Assembly: GCA_963578805.1 (NCBI GenBank)
Contig: CAUZDY010000007.1
Location: forward strand, 1 to 64,000
Length of the DNA: 64,000 nucleotides
Source of the DNA: CAUZIB01 sp963578805
GTDB taxonomy: Bacteria > Acidobacteriota > Vicinamibacteria > Vicinamibacterales > UBA8438
Reading direction: 5' to 3'
In this document: piece after piece, positions 26,530 through 35,829 of the stretch
How the letters are laid out: the number at the start of each line of letters is the position of its first letter
Position numbering within the stretch: the first letter of the stretch is position 1
The notes under the pieces: generated by a model
Databases searched by the model: none
Told to the model about the DNA's origin: nothing
The model's input: the letters and a program-made list of their open reading frames with translations, nothing else
Translations under genes and position numbers: made by a program

Positions 26530-28938
26530 ATGGGCGACCGAGCTGTCAAGGTGTGGCGGGCTTTCATTGGCTGCGCCCAGTCTTACGTGTTACCATCGGC
26601 CAGCCCCTCTGCAGGAGTTCTGCCCCTGACCCGCGACGACGCTAGTCCGTTTGCTGTACCCAGCGCATTCGGTTCTTTCCGTGTGATGCACCAGATTGGA
26701 GTGGGTGTTCTTGGTCCGGTCTTTCGCACGTACGAACCATCACAAGATCGTCTTGTCGCGGTCAAAGCGTTTCACCTCGACGTCACGCCTGAGCAGGCTC
26801 GGACACTGATCGAGGCGCTTGAGGGGTTGATTGCCACAGAGTTCGCCCATCCAGGTATCGTGGCGCCTCTCGCCGTCGGTCTAGAGGATGACGTGCCGTA
26901 TCTGGCACAGGAGTACGTCGCTGCCGAATCGCTCGATGTGGCGATCCGTCATTACGTGCCGGCCTCGATTAAAACCGCCATGCCGTTCATTCGCCAAATG
27001 TCTGCTGCAGTTAATGCGGCCCACGCGGTGGGGGTTTTACACGGCACCCTGCACCTGCGGGACATCTTTGTGACGCCAGATGAGGCCAGGGTAACTGGAT
27101 TCGGGATTTTCACGGCGCTTGAAAAGATTGGCTTAGCCGGGCCTATTCGGCGTCCCTACACGGCGCCGGAGGTAATTGCGGGCCGAGAATGGGGTGCCGG
27201 CGCCGACCGATTCACCCTCGCCGCGATAGCATATGAGCTCCTTACCGGTCGCCGCGCCGCGGGCACGGGCGACCAGGTGACGGAGCGGATTCGGTCTATT
27301 GACGGCGTGTCCGATCCGGAGAGCCTCGAAGAAGTGTTCGCGACTGCGCTCGCCGATGATCCCGAAGACCGTTATTCGAGTGTTAACCGATTTGTGTCGG
27401 CGCTTGAGTTCTGTTTTGGCGAGGAGACGGGCCACGTGGTTGGTGTCGACCTCAAGGAGGAGTCTTACCGCGACACCAGGCCACCTGATCTCCTGGCCGG
27501 ACTTGAGCTACACCAGCAAGATTTGATTGGCGACCAGATTTTGAACTCGGTGGAAAAGTTTGAGGCCGCCGCTCGCGACGACGATGATGTCGTCAATGGC
27601 GACAGCGTCGACGACGACAATGGTACGACTCTTTCGGCTGACCTGGTCGTCGAGCAACACGTGTCTACGCTTGACTTTGGCGAGAGCGAACCGAGTGGTC
27701 AGGCCGACAGCCAGAAGGTCTGTGGCGTTGAAGGCCTTGTCGAGTCCAGCGACGATGCAGCCCTCACTGAGGACGAGGGGGACAACGCAAAAGAGCTGGA
27801 GTTTCAGTCTGACGGTTTTCGCGATGATTCCGATGCTGATAATGTAACCGAAGGTTATGGCGATAACGCCGATGGCGAGCGCGCCGACCTCAAAGTTATA
27901 GACCCCCTGACGGAGTCGGACGAACGATCCGTTGCAGGCGACCAGGGTGACGACGAGCCTGGCTACGATCACTCCGATGCAATACAGGTTTCGCCGCACC
28001 AGACAGATAAGGTTCACACTGGGCACTCGGTCTGGGGCCGAGGTGTCGTAGCGGTAATGGCGATTACCCTGGCTGTGGGGAGCGTTGCTTACTTCCTGGG
28101 TGTCGCGCTAGCACCGAATAACGGTCCCACTGACCAGATCTCGAAGACTCCGAGCACATCGTCTAATACGGTAGATACAGGGGACCAAGAGGGTCAGGCA
28201 GGCCTTGTAAATCGAGAGTTGAGCGAGGAGCTCGTTGCGACTGGCACGTCGGCGAGGCCACCTAACCCGGCAGCCGAGGCTCCGCCGGATACCAGCAAGA
28301 CGACTGGATCTGAATCCGACACGGTTTCAATTAAGATACCGGCTCCAGAAGCCCAGCCTGTACGTTCGCTGTCCGCGGGCACCCAAGAGAGAGAGGAATC
28401 TCGCACTCAAACAGTTCGAGTGCCACCGTTTGGCGCGGTGGTAGCACCCTCCTCTCCCGAGGTCAGCCCTCCAACAGGGTGGTTGTTGGTCCGGACGGAT
28501 CCCCCTGGTGCAACGGTCACGCTCGACGGTGTTGGTCGCGGGCAGACGCCGTTGTCGCTCGCCGATGTGTCGTTTGGGACGCATCGGCTGGAAATGAGTC
28601 ACGCCGGGTTTAGTACTGTCCAGCGTGAGGTCACCGTCAGTGAGCAGGACACGATTGTTCCTGTGGGTGTCAGGTTGATGCTGGCGGGGCGGTCGTTCGT
28701 TGCCGATAACGATGCTTCTCAGACAGGGTCGTTGGCCGTACAGTCTCGGCCGGCCGGAGCGGAAGTCACTGTCGATGGAACATTGGCGGGTGTCACGCCG
28801 CTCGTTGTCACCCTTTCGGTCGGTCGACACCAGGTTCTGATTCAGGGCGACGGTTACCAGGCGTGGGTGACGAGCGCAGAAGTCGCTATGTCTGAACGGG
28901 CGCAGGTCAATGCTTCGCTGGAGCGCCTCACTCCATGA
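26530..28938 (+). CDS. Membrane pseudokinase with two PEGA domains
   Basis: Residues about 48-300 form a Hanks-type kinase fold. The ATP lysine (Lys79 in VAVK) and the PYTAPEV helix are kept. The catalytic loop, however, reads HGTLHLRD (171-178) in place of HRDxKxxN, and DFG is replaced by GFG (190-192). Catalysis is therefore unlikely. A long Asp/Glu-rich linker (~355-495) leads to one transmembrane helix near 504-526 and a Pro/Thr/Ser-rich stretch. Two PEGA repeats follow, near residues 651 and 734, with PPGATVTLDGVGRGQTPL and PAGAEVTVDGTLAGVTPL. The PEGA repeats should lie outside the inner membrane. The start (ATG 26530) is uncertain; later starts near the kinase domain are possible. Confidence 0.82.
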   Translation: MGDRAVKVWRAFIGCAQSYVLPSASPSAGVLPLTRDDASPFAVPSAFGSFRVMHQIGVGVLGPVFRTYEPSQDRLVAVKAFHLDVTPEQARTLIEALEGLIATEFAHPGIVAPLAVGLEDDVPYLAQEYVAAESLDVAIRHYVPASIKTAMPFIRQMSAAVNAAHAVGVLHGTLHLRDIFVTPDEARVTGFGIFTALEKIGLAGPIRRPYTAPEVIAGREWGAGADRFTLAAIAYELLTGRRAAGTGDQVTERIRSIDGVSDPESLEEVFATALADDPEDRYSSVNRFVSALEFCFGEETGHVVGVDLKEESYRDTRPPDLLAGLELHQQDLIGDQILNSVEKFEAAARDDDDVVNGDSVDDDNGTTLSADLVVEQHVSTLDFGESEPSGQADSQKVCGVEGLVESSDDAALTEDEGDNAKELEFQSDGFRDDSDADNVTEGYGDNADGERADLKVIDPLTESDERSVAGDQGDDEPGYDHSDAIQVSPHQTDKVHTGHSVWGRGVVAVMAITLAVGSVAYFLGVALAPNNGPTDQISKTPSTSSNTVDTGDQEGQAGLVNRELSEELVATGTSARPPNPAAEAPPDTSKTTGSESDTVSIKIPAPEAQPVRSLSAGTQEREESRTQTVRVPPFGAVVAPSSPEVSPPTGWLLVRTDPPGATVTLDGVGRGQTPLSLADVSFGTHRLEMSHAGFSTVQREVTVSEQDTIVPVGVRLMLAGRSFVADNDASQTGSLAVQSRPAGAEVTVDGTLAGVTPLVVTLSVGRHQVLIQGDGYQAWVTSAEVAMSERAQVNASLERLTP

Positions 28939-30083
28939 AGGCGCTTCTCGCACTTGAAAACGGTCGCTGCTATCGGGGTGAATCCGCCGGCGCGCCTGGT
29001 CAAACTCAGGGCGAGGTCGTGTTTAACACCAATCTGACTGGCTATCAGGAGGTACTGACGGACCCCTCGTATTTTGGACAGATTGTCACCATGACCTGCC
29101 CGCAAATCGGTAATTACGGGGTCGTTGCCGAGGACGCTGAGTCGCAGAAGCCCCAGGTCGCGGGCTTTGTCGTGCGCGAGGAGTCGTCGATAGCAAGCAA
29201 CTGGAGAGCCAGCGGCACCTTACGCGATTACCTTGAGACCAACGGTATCGTAGCTATCAGCGGAATCGACACTCGAGCGCTAACCCGAGTGCTGCGGACG
29301 AGAGGAGTCATGCGTGGCGTCATCGGGACCGGCGCTGTCGAGCCTGAAGAGTTAGTCGAGGCCGCGCGTCAGGCGCCCACAATAGAGGGCAGTGACCTTG
29401 TTCGGGAGGTGACCTGCGCCGAGCCGTTCGAGTGGACCGATCGTACAGGCGACCCAGACGAATTCGCCGTGCAGCCTGTGCGCCGCGCCACACGGCCTCT
29501 ACACATTGCGGCTTACGATTTCGGCATGAAACGGAACATTCTTCGACGTTTCACCGCCCACGATTGTCGCGTGTCGGTGTTCCCGGCGCAGACGCCCGCG
29601 CAGGAGTTACTGGCCACGAAACCCGATGGCGTGTTTCTAAGTAACGGGCCTGGCGATCCGTCTCCGTTGGACTACGCCGTCACGAACGCGCGAACTGTGA
29701 TTGATGCCGGTGTCCCAACTTTTGGTATCTGTCTCGGGCATCAAGTGCTAGGTCTTGCGATGGGCGGACGAACCTACAAGCTCAAGTTTGGTCATCGGGG
29801 TGGGAATCATCCGGTGAAGCACCTGGCCACAGACAGGGTCGAGATCACGTCACAGAATCACGGTTTTGCCATTGATCCAGAGTCGGTTCCCGACGACGTC
29901 GAAATTACCCACATCAATTTGTACGATGGCACAGTTGAGGGGCTCCGTCACCGGACGCATCCGGTGTTCTGCGTGCAATATCATCCTGAAGCCTCCCCCG
30001 GGCCACACGATGCTGACTATCTGTTCTCGTCGTTTCTAGACGAGATGGAGCAGCAGGCGCCTGCTGCCACAGACCATCCCTAG
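28935..30083 (+). CDS. carA: Carbamoyl-phosphate synthase small subunit
   Basis: CarA is the glutaminase subunit that supplies ammonia for carbamoyl phosphate, used in arginine and pyrimidine synthesis. The N-terminal domain starts MKALLALENGRCYRGESAG. The class I amidotransferase domain has the nucleophile Cys266 in FGICLGHQVLGLAMGG and the His/Glu pair in VQYHPEASPG. Length is 382 residues. Its ATG overlaps the stop of the pseudokinase gene (ATGA), and carB starts one base after its stop. Confidence 0.96.
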   Translation: MKALLALENGRCYRGESAGAPGQTQGEVVFNTNLTGYQEVLTDPSYFGQIVTMTCPQIGNYGVVAEDAESQKPQVAGFVVREESSIASNWRASGTLRDYLETNGIVAISGIDTRALTRVLRTRGVMRGVIGTGAVEPEELVEAARQAPTIEGSDLVREVTCAEPFEWTDRTGDPDEFAVQPVRRATRPLHIAAYDFGMKRNILRRFTAHDCRVSVFPAQTPAQELLATKPDGVFLSNGPGDPSPLDYAVTNARTVIDAGVPTFGICLGHQVLGLAMGGRTYKLKFGHRGGNHPVKHLATDRVEITSQNHGFAIDPESVPDDVEITHINLYDGTVEGLRHRTHPVFCVQYHPEASPGPHDADYLFSSFLDEMEQQAPAATDHP

Positions 30084-30084
30084 C

Positions 30085-33000
30085 ATGCCACGCCGTACCG
30101 ACCTGCGACGGATTCTCGTCATCGGGTCTGGCCCGATCGTCATCGGTCAGGCTTGCGAGTTCGACTATTCGGGTACCCAGGCTTGTAAGGCGCTGCGGAG
30201 CGAAGGTTTGGAGGTGGTACTGGTTAACAGTAACCCGGCGACCATCATGACGGATCCGGAGGTTGCCGACCGTACCTACGTCGAACCGATGACATGGGAA
30301 ATCGTCCGATCCGTTATCGAGGCTGAGCAACCCGACGCTCTGTTACCGACCGTCGGCGGGCAGACCGCGCTCAACTTGACCGTCGAGCTGCAGCAGCATG
30401 GGGTGTTGGAGGAGTTCGGCGTCAAACTGATTGGTGCGTCGATCGATGCCATTCAAGTCGCTGAAGACCGGTTGAAATTTAAAGAGGCCATGAGCTCGAT
30501 CGGCTTAGAGAATCCAGCCAGCGAGTACGCCAGGTCACTCGATGAGGCCCTGACACAGGGCGAGCAGTTTGGCTTCCCGGTCATCATTCGACCGTCGTTC
30601 ACGTTGGGTGGCGTCGGCGGTGGGATCGCCTACAACATCGAAGAATTTCGCGAGTTGGTTGAGCGCGGAATCGAAGTGAGTCCGGTTCACGAGATTCTCA
30701 TCGAGGAGTCGCTGATCGGATGGAAAGAATTCGAGCTTGAGGTGATGCGTGACGTTGCTGACAACTTCGTCGTGATCTGCTCGATCGAGAACGTCGACCC
30801 CATGGGCGTCCATACCGGTGACTCGATCACGGTCGCGCCAGCGCTTACCTTGACCGACAAGGAGTATCAGCGAATGCGTGACGCCGCGCGGCGGATTATC
30901 CGCCGGGTGGGAGTTGAAACGGGCGGGTCGAACATCCAGTTCGCCGTAAATCCAGAAAACGGCCGGCTGGTCGTCATCGAGATGAACCCGCGCGTTTCAC
31001 GGTCGTCGGCGCTGGCTTCTAAGGCGACCGGTTTTCCTATCGCCAAGATCGCGGCAAAACTGGCTCTTGGGTATCGCCTTGATGAAATTCCAAATGACAT
31101 TACCAAGCTCACGCCAGCCTCGTTTGAACCCACCATTGACTACGTCGTCGTAAAGATCCCCAGGTGGGCCTTCGAGAAGTTCCCCAAGGCCGACCGAACG
31201 CTCACCACCCAGATGAAGTCAGTTGGCGAGGTGATGGCCATTGGGCGGACGTTCAAAGAAGCCTTCATGAAGGGGATGCGTTCCCTCGAACTCGGGAAGA
31301 GCGACCGGGTTTTCGCGGAAGAGACGGCCCGATGGTTGGATCGCGATGAGGGCGAGCTGCGTCGACGGCTTGTTGTACCGAGCGACACGAGGATCTGGTC
31401 GGTGTTCCGAGCTATCGAGCAGGGGTGGTCGATCGAGGAGGTTTACGATGCGACGAAGATCGACCGGTGGTTCCTGACACAGTTTGCCGAGTTGGTGGAA
31501 CTGAAACGCGAGGCGAGTCTGGTCGGGCTACGTGAAATGTCCCGCGACTTGTTGAAGACGCTCAAGCGCACAGGATTCGGGGACGAAGAGCTTGGGTCGA
31601 CACTGAATGTGTCAGCAGAGTTGGTGGCGGCGCGCCGCGAGGATTTAAGCCTTGGACCGGTCTACAAACGCATTGACACATGTGCGGCCGAATTTGCGTC
31701 GTTCACTCCCTATCTGTACAGCACATACGAAGACGAGTGTGAAGCCGACCCCACAGATCAACCAAAGGTGGTGATTCTTGGCAGCGGGCCGAACAGAATC
31801 GGCCAGGGTATCGAGTTCGATTACTGCTGTTGTCACGCCGCGTTCGCGTTGCGTGATGAAGGTTATGAGACGGTGATGATCAACTGCAACCCCGAGACGG
31901 TGTCGACCGACTACGATTCCGTCGACCGGTTGTACTTTGAGCCGCTTACCTTCGAGGATATCTCCGCGATAATCGCACGTGAACGATCGACCGGTGCCGA
32001 GGTGTCGTGCATTGTGCAGTTTGGCGGTCAGACACCGCTGAAACTAGCGCTGACTCTCCAATCTTCCGGCGTGAGAATCATCGGGACGTCGCCCGACTCG
32101 ATCGACCTTGCGGAAGATCGGAAGCGCTTTGCCCGCTTGCTGTGGGAGCTCGGAATTCCCCAGGCTCCGAATGGACTCGCAACCTCACGTGAGGAAGCGC
32201 GCGGGGTGGCGAAATCAATCGGCTACCCGCTCGTTGTGCGACCGTCATATGTACTGGGTGGTCGAGCGATGGCGATTGTCTACGACGGGGCAGGCCTCGA
32301 CCGGTACATGACGGATGCGGTCGACGCGTCCCCGGAGCATCCAATTCTAGTCGACAAGTTTCTCGAAGACGCCTTCGAGTTAGACGTTGACGCAGTAGTT
32401 GATACGACCGGGGCGGTCGTTATAGGCGGCATCATGGAGCATATCGAGGAGGCCGGTATCCACTCCGGCGACAGCTCCTGCGTGGTCCCGCCATATCTCG
32501 TCCCGGAGAAGCATCTCTCGGTTATCCGTGACTACACGCGGCGTGTAGCGAGGGCCCTCAAGGTTATTGGCTTACTGAACATTCAGTTTGCTATCAAGGA
32601 CGACACGATCTACATCCTCGAGGTCAATCCGCGCGCTTCACGAACGGTGCCGTATCTTTCGAAGGCTACGGGCGTTCCTCTAGCAAAGGTGGCCGCCCGG
32701 GTCATGGTAGGGAAGTCGCTTGTCGACCTGGGACTCGTCGAAGATCTCGATGTTGTGGGCGTGTTCGTCAAGGCGCCCGTGTTCCCGTTCGTGCGGTTTC
32801 CGGGAGTCGACACGATTCTCGGGCCGGAGATGAAATCGACCGGTGAAGTTATGGGGGGGGCGTCTAATTTCGGCACAGCGTACGCCAAGGCACAGCTCGC
32901 GGCCGGCCAACGTTTACCCGACTGCGGCCGGGCGTTTATCAGCGTGAACGACGAAGACAAGGCTAATGCCGTGCGCGTCGCGCGTGACCTCGCGGAGCTA

Positions 33001-33336
33001 GGTTTTGTCTTGCTCGCCTCGCGGGGCACCGCCGCGTATTTTCGAGCCCACGGTCTTGACGTCGAAGTGGTCTTCAAAATCAACGAGGGACGACCGCATG
33101 TTGGCGATAAGCTCCTCAATCGTGAGATCGATCTTGTCCTTAACACTCCGCTCGGTCGCGAGTCGTTCTTTGACGACATGACCGTCCGCCGAATCGCCAT
33201 GATGCTTTCAGTGCCATGTGTCACGACACTCACCGGAGCCGCCGCCACGGTGAGTGCGATTCGGGCCCTCCGTAACGAGGAGCTGGCTGTACGACCGCTG
33301 CAGGACTACCATGCCAGAACGCCAGCGAAGCCGTAA
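30085..33336 (+). CDS. carB: Carbamoyl-phosphate synthase large subunit
   Basis: CarB has two homologous ATP-grasp halves that phosphorylate bicarbonate and carbamate. The first half opens ILVIGSGPIVIGQACEFDYS and the second (near residue 557) VVILGSGPNRIGQGIEFDYC. The ATP-grasp signatures RPSFTLGGVGGGIAYN and RPSYVLGGRAMAIVYD, and the C-terminal allosteric MGS-like domain (GFVLLASRGTAAYFRAHGL), are all intact. Length is 1083 residues, normal. The reading frame just past its stop codon continues into a dead ComEC-like fragment. Confidence 0.97.
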   Translation: MPRRTDLRRILVIGSGPIVIGQACEFDYSGTQACKALRSEGLEVVLVNSNPATIMTDPEVADRTYVEPMTWEIVRSVIEAEQPDALLPTVGGQTALNLTVELQQHGVLEEFGVKLIGASIDAIQVAEDRLKFKEAMSSIGLENPASEYARSLDEALTQGEQFGFPVIIRPSFTLGGVGGGIAYNIEEFRELVERGIEVSPVHEILIEESLIGWKEFELEVMRDVADNFVVICSIENVDPMGVHTGDSITVAPALTLTDKEYQRMRDAARRIIRRVGVETGGSNIQFAVNPENGRLVVIEMNPRVSRSSALASKATGFPIAKIAAKLALGYRLDEIPNDITKLTPASFEPTIDYVVVKIPRWAFEKFPKADRTLTTQMKSVGEVMAIGRTFKEAFMKGMRSLELGKSDRVFAEETARWLDRDEGELRRRLVVPSDTRIWSVFRAIEQGWSIEEVYDATKIDRWFLTQFAELVELKREASLVGLREMSRDLLKTLKRTGFGDEELGSTLNVSAELVAARREDLSLGPVYKRIDTCAAEFASFTPYLYSTYEDECEADPTDQPKVVILGSGPNRIGQGIEFDYCCCHAAFALRDEGYETVMINCNPETVSTDYDSVDRLYFEPLTFEDISAIIARERSTGAEVSCIVQFGGQTPLKLALTLQSSGVRIIGTSPDSIDLAEDRKRFARLLWELGIPQAPNGLATSREEARGVAKSIGYPLVVRPSYVLGGRAMAIVYDGAGLDRYMTDAVDASPEHPILVDKFLEDAFELDVDAVVDTTGAVVIGGIMEHIEEAGIHSGDSSCVVPPYLVPEKHLSVIRDYTRRVARALKVIGLLNIQFAIKDDTIYILEVNPRASRTVPYLSKATGVPLAKVAARVMVGKSLVDLGLVEDLDVVGVFVKAPVFPFVRFPGVDTILGPEMKSTGEVMGGASNFGTAYAKAQLAAGQRLPDCGRAFISVNDEDKANAVRVARDLAELGFVLLASRGTAAYFRAHGLDVEVVFKINEGRPHVGDKLLNREIDLVLNTPLGRESFFDDMTVRRIAMMLSVPCVTTLTGAAATVSAIRALRNEELAVRPLQDYHARTPAKP

Positions 33337-33636
33337 GACAGTCAAGAGTCGATGGTCATCGAGCTTCACTACGGACGCGTTTCGCTGGTGCTTCCCGGGG
33401 ACATCGAACCCGCGGGAGAATCTGAGTTCTCAGCGAAAATTTGACCGGCGCGGCTTTGGGTGCTCAAGATGCCGCATCACAAGAGCCGGACAGTGTACTC
33501 AGCCGAGTTTGTTGTAGCGGTTCTATCTCGCGACGTCAGAGTCGGACGACCTAACCGGTTTAGGTTCCCCGCTCCTGGCGTTGTGCGTCGCTACGAAAAC
33601 ACTAACGTGATGGGCTGCACACCGGTGAGAAAGTAG
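33337..33636 (+). pseudogene. ComEC/Rec2 C-terminal metallo-beta-lactamase remnant with internal stop
   Basis: Directly after the carB stop, in the same frame, the sequence encodes MVIELHYGRVSLVLPGDIE, an in-frame TGA at 33442-33444, then LWVLKMPHHKSRTVYSAEFV and VGRPNRFRFPAPGVVRRYE, ending at TAG 33634-33636. These match the C-terminal metallo-beta-lactamase-like domain of ComEC/Rec2, the DNA-uptake channel: LLPGDIE, vpHHGS and the N-rFgfP block. The nonsense codon, the loss of the channel part and the absence of a start make this a relic. It accounts for most of the 380-base gap between carB and mazG. Confidence 0.7.
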
Positions 33637-33716
33637 CCTCCTTTTGTGCCGATGGTTCGAGTCTCCCTCTAAAAATGCCCACGTTTACCACGCCCGTAGT
33701 CATTGCCGGCCCTGCA

Positions 33717-34568
33717 TTATTTAGTGGAATGTGAGGTCTCACGCTTGAGGCGCTGCCACGCGGATTCCATTTCGTCGAGTGTCGCGTCTCGCAGTGCGCG
33801 CCCCTCTAAGGCGAACCGTTGTTCGAGCGCGCCGAAGCGAGTCGCGAACTTTCGGTTGGCGCCCTGGAGCGCGCCTTCAGGCTCAACGCCAAGTTGGCGC
33901 GACACGTTGGCGACCGCGAACAGAAGGTCACCGAGTTCCTCCTCGATCGCTTCCGGATACCCCTCTAAAATCGCCGCCCGAAGCTCACCAAGCTCTTCGT
34001 CGACCTTGTCAAGGGCTCCGGATGGCTGGTCCCAGTCGAACCCGACCGTGGCCGCGCGTCGTCCCATTCGGTACGCCCGGAGCAAAGCTGGCAGCCCACC
34101 TGGTAGACCGCCAAGCAGACTGGGCTCCTGACCCGACGTCTGCTGCTCTTCGGACTTGATCTCCTCCCACCGTCGTTTCACGTCGGTCGAGGATCTGATC
34201 TCTCTGCCAGCGCTTCTTTCCGCATCGACGTCAAAAACGTGGGGGTGTCGCCGCACGAGTTTGTCAGCCACTGAGGCGAGAGCCTCTGCCAGCGTGAATT
34301 GGCCATTTTCCGTGCACAGCTGGGCGAGAAAGACCGCTTCGAAGACGAGATCTCCCAGCTCGTTGCGGAGAGCATCCGCGTTACCAGCATCGATGGCGTC
34401 GATGACTTCGTAGGTTTCTTCGACAAGAAACGGGCGAAGCGACTTGAGTGTCTGTTCGCGATCCCATGGGCAGCCGTCGGATGAACGCAGGATACGCATG
34501 ATAATGACGAGACGGTCAAGCTGCGAGCCTGGCGATGAGGGGTCGGTGGCGTCAGGAACGTTGGGCAT
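33717..34568 (-). CDS. mazG: Nucleoside triphosphate pyrophosphohydrolase MazG
   Basis: MazG hydrolyses (d)NTPs to monophosphates. Two MazG repeats are present. The first runs MRILRSSDGCPWDREQTLKS with ETYEVIDAID and the metal-site ELGDLVFEAVFLAQL. The second runs VGFDWDQPSGALDKVDEELG with EEELGDLLFAVANVSRQLG. ATG 34568 (MPNVPDATDP) is used, giving 283 residues; an earlier open stretch to 34799 overlaps the divergent DUF1844 gene and is not protein-like. Confidence 0.93.
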   Translation of the reverse strand: MPNVPDATDPSSPGSQLDRLVIIMRILRSSDGCPWDREQTLKSLRPFLVEETYEVIDAIDAGNADALRNELGDLVFEAVFLAQLCTENGQFTLAEALASVADKLVRRHPHVFDVDAERSAGREIRSSTDVKRRWEEIKSEEQQTSGQEPSLLGGLPGGLPALLRAYRMGRRAATVGFDWDQPSGALDKVDEELGELRAAILEGYPEAIEEELGDLLFAVANVSRQLGVEPEGALQGANRKFATRFGALEQRFALEGRALRDATLDEMESAWQRLKRETSHSTK

Positions 34569-34575
34569 TTTGCCG

Positions 34576-34587
34576 TATGCTAGCATC
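34576..34587. promoter_or_regulatory. Palindromic divergent promoter candidate between mazG and the DUF1844 gene
   Basis: ATGCTAGCAT (34577-34586) is a perfect palindrome in a 28-base gap between divergent starts. Read forward it contains a -10-like TATGCT (34576-34581); read in reverse it contains GATGCT. It could be a shared, symmetrical promoter core. No clear -35 boxes flank it, so the call is tentative. Confidence 0.3.
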
Positions 34588-34596
34588 GAAGTGGAA

Positions 34597-34860
34597 ATGC
34601 CTTCGAAAGTTACCTTCAACGCATTTGTGGTAACGCTCGCGACCACCGCGGCTGTGCACTTCGGCGACGTCACTGACACTTCGTCCAATGAGCGGCCGAC
34701 TGCCAACCTGCAGGCCGCCGGGCACGCGATTGAAATGTTGACGGTACTGGAGCAGAAGACTCGCGGCAATCTTACGGAAGAGGAGAACTCGTTTCTCACC
34801 CAGGTCCTCTACGAGCTTCGAGTGCGGTACGTCGAGCTTGAGAAAGAGTCTCAGGCGTAG
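34597..34860 (+). CDS. DUF1844 protein
   Basis: This 87-residue protein matches DUF1844, a small family of unknown function frequent in Acidobacteriota and Deltaproteobacteria. The conserved parts are VTFNAFVVTLATTAAVHFGD, ANLQAAGHAIEMLTVLEQKT and RGNLTEEENSFLTQVLYELR. It is helical with one moderately hydrophobic segment near the start and no signal peptide. GTG 34591 is an alternative start. It is followed by the metallo-beta-lactamase-fold gene. Confidence 0.8.
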   Translation: MPSKVTFNAFVVTLATTAAVHFGDVTDTSSNERPTANLQAAGHAIEMLTVLEQKTRGNLTEEENSFLTQVLYELRVRYVELEKESQA

Positions 34861-34963
34861 TGGAACGTCTGGCAGCCCGTGGTGCGAGTCCGACGGCATT
34901 CCGTTGCCGCTTTATCCCACCTCGCGGCGTTGCTCGTCGGAGTACCCAGACGCTAGGAGGATC

Positions 34964-35788
34964 GTGCGGGTAACGTTTCTTGGCACCGGAACCTCGACGG
35001 GTGTGCCTGTGATTGGTTGCACGTGTGCCACGTGTCAGTCGACAGATCCGAAAGATAAGCGGACGCGCCCCTCGATTTACCTGCAGCTCGACGGTGGGTC
35101 GTCGGTGCTGATCGACGCGTCACCAGATCTGCGTGCGCAGGCCCTTCAGTACGGGGTTGACCGCGTGGATCTGATCCTGTTGACTCACAGCCACGCCGAC
35201 CACGTACTCGGCCTTGATGATGTTCGGATCTTTAACTTTCGCCAGCGCGCCGCGATTCCGTGTCAGGGTGACGCGCGCACACTGCGTGACGTACGCCGGA
35301 TGTTCGCCTACGTGTTCGATCCCCAAACACCGAAAGGCGGTGGCTTGCCGCAGTTGAGCCTGTGCGAGGTTGGCGGGCCGTTCTCTTTTGAGCACCGCAC
35401 GTTTGTCCCGGTGCCGGTACGGCACGGCACTCTCCATATTCTTGGGTATCGAATTGGAAAGTTTGCGTATTTGACTGATTGTAACGAGATTCCAGAGTCG
35501 TCTTTTGCGCAGCTTGGTCGGCTCGATGTGTTGGTGCTCGACGCGTTGCGTCACCGTCATCATTCGACCCACTTCAACATCGGACAGGCTGTCGAGGCTG
35601 CGAACCGAATCGGTGCTCGGCGGACGTACTTCACCCACATGACGCATGACCTGCCCCACGCTGCTACCTGTGGCGAGCTACCGTCAGCGATGATGCTTGC
35701 GCACGATGGTCTAGTACTCGACGTGGACGAACAGACTCCCGAGGCAGTGTTGGATGCTGCGGCTGGGCACCTGGCAGGCATGCACTGA
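34964..35788 (+). CDS. Metallo-beta-lactamase-fold hydrolase, PhnP-like
   Basis: The protein has the metal-binding motif THSHADHVLGLDD and further ligands in DCNEIPESSF and YFTHMTHDLPH. The N-terminus VTFLGTGTSTGVPVIGCTCATC, with its two-cysteine knuckle, is typical of the PhnP branch. PhnP cleaves 5-phosphoribosyl cyclic phosphate. No phosphonate genes are nearby, so another cyclic phosphodiester may be the substrate. GTG 34964 is chosen because of a strong TAGGAGG at 34954-34960. Product 274 residues. Confidence 0.85.
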   Translation: MRVTFLGTGTSTGVPVIGCTCATCQSTDPKDKRTRPSIYLQLDGGSSVLIDASPDLRAQALQYGVDRVDLILLTHSHADHVLGLDDVRIFNFRQRAAIPCQGDARTLRDVRRMFAYVFDPQTPKGGGLPQLSLCEVGGPFSFEHRTFVPVPVRHGTLHILGYRIGKFAYLTDCNEIPESSFAQLGRLDVLVLDALRHRHHSTHFNIGQAVEAANRIGARRTYFTHMTHDLPHAATCGELPSAMMLAHDGLVLDVDEQTPEAVLDAAAGHLAGMH

Positions 35789-35829
35789 GGCTGGAACTGG
35801 ACACGCAACGACCGATCAGATCACCGCTG

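Noticed and set aside
33254..33517. Frame overlapping the carB end and the ComEC relic
   Set aside because: The translation is Arg/Ser/Cys-rich noise; the ComEC signal is in a different frame.
34569..34799. Open frame extending mazG
   Set aside because: It lies antisense to the DUF1844 gene; MazG homology begins after ATG 34568.
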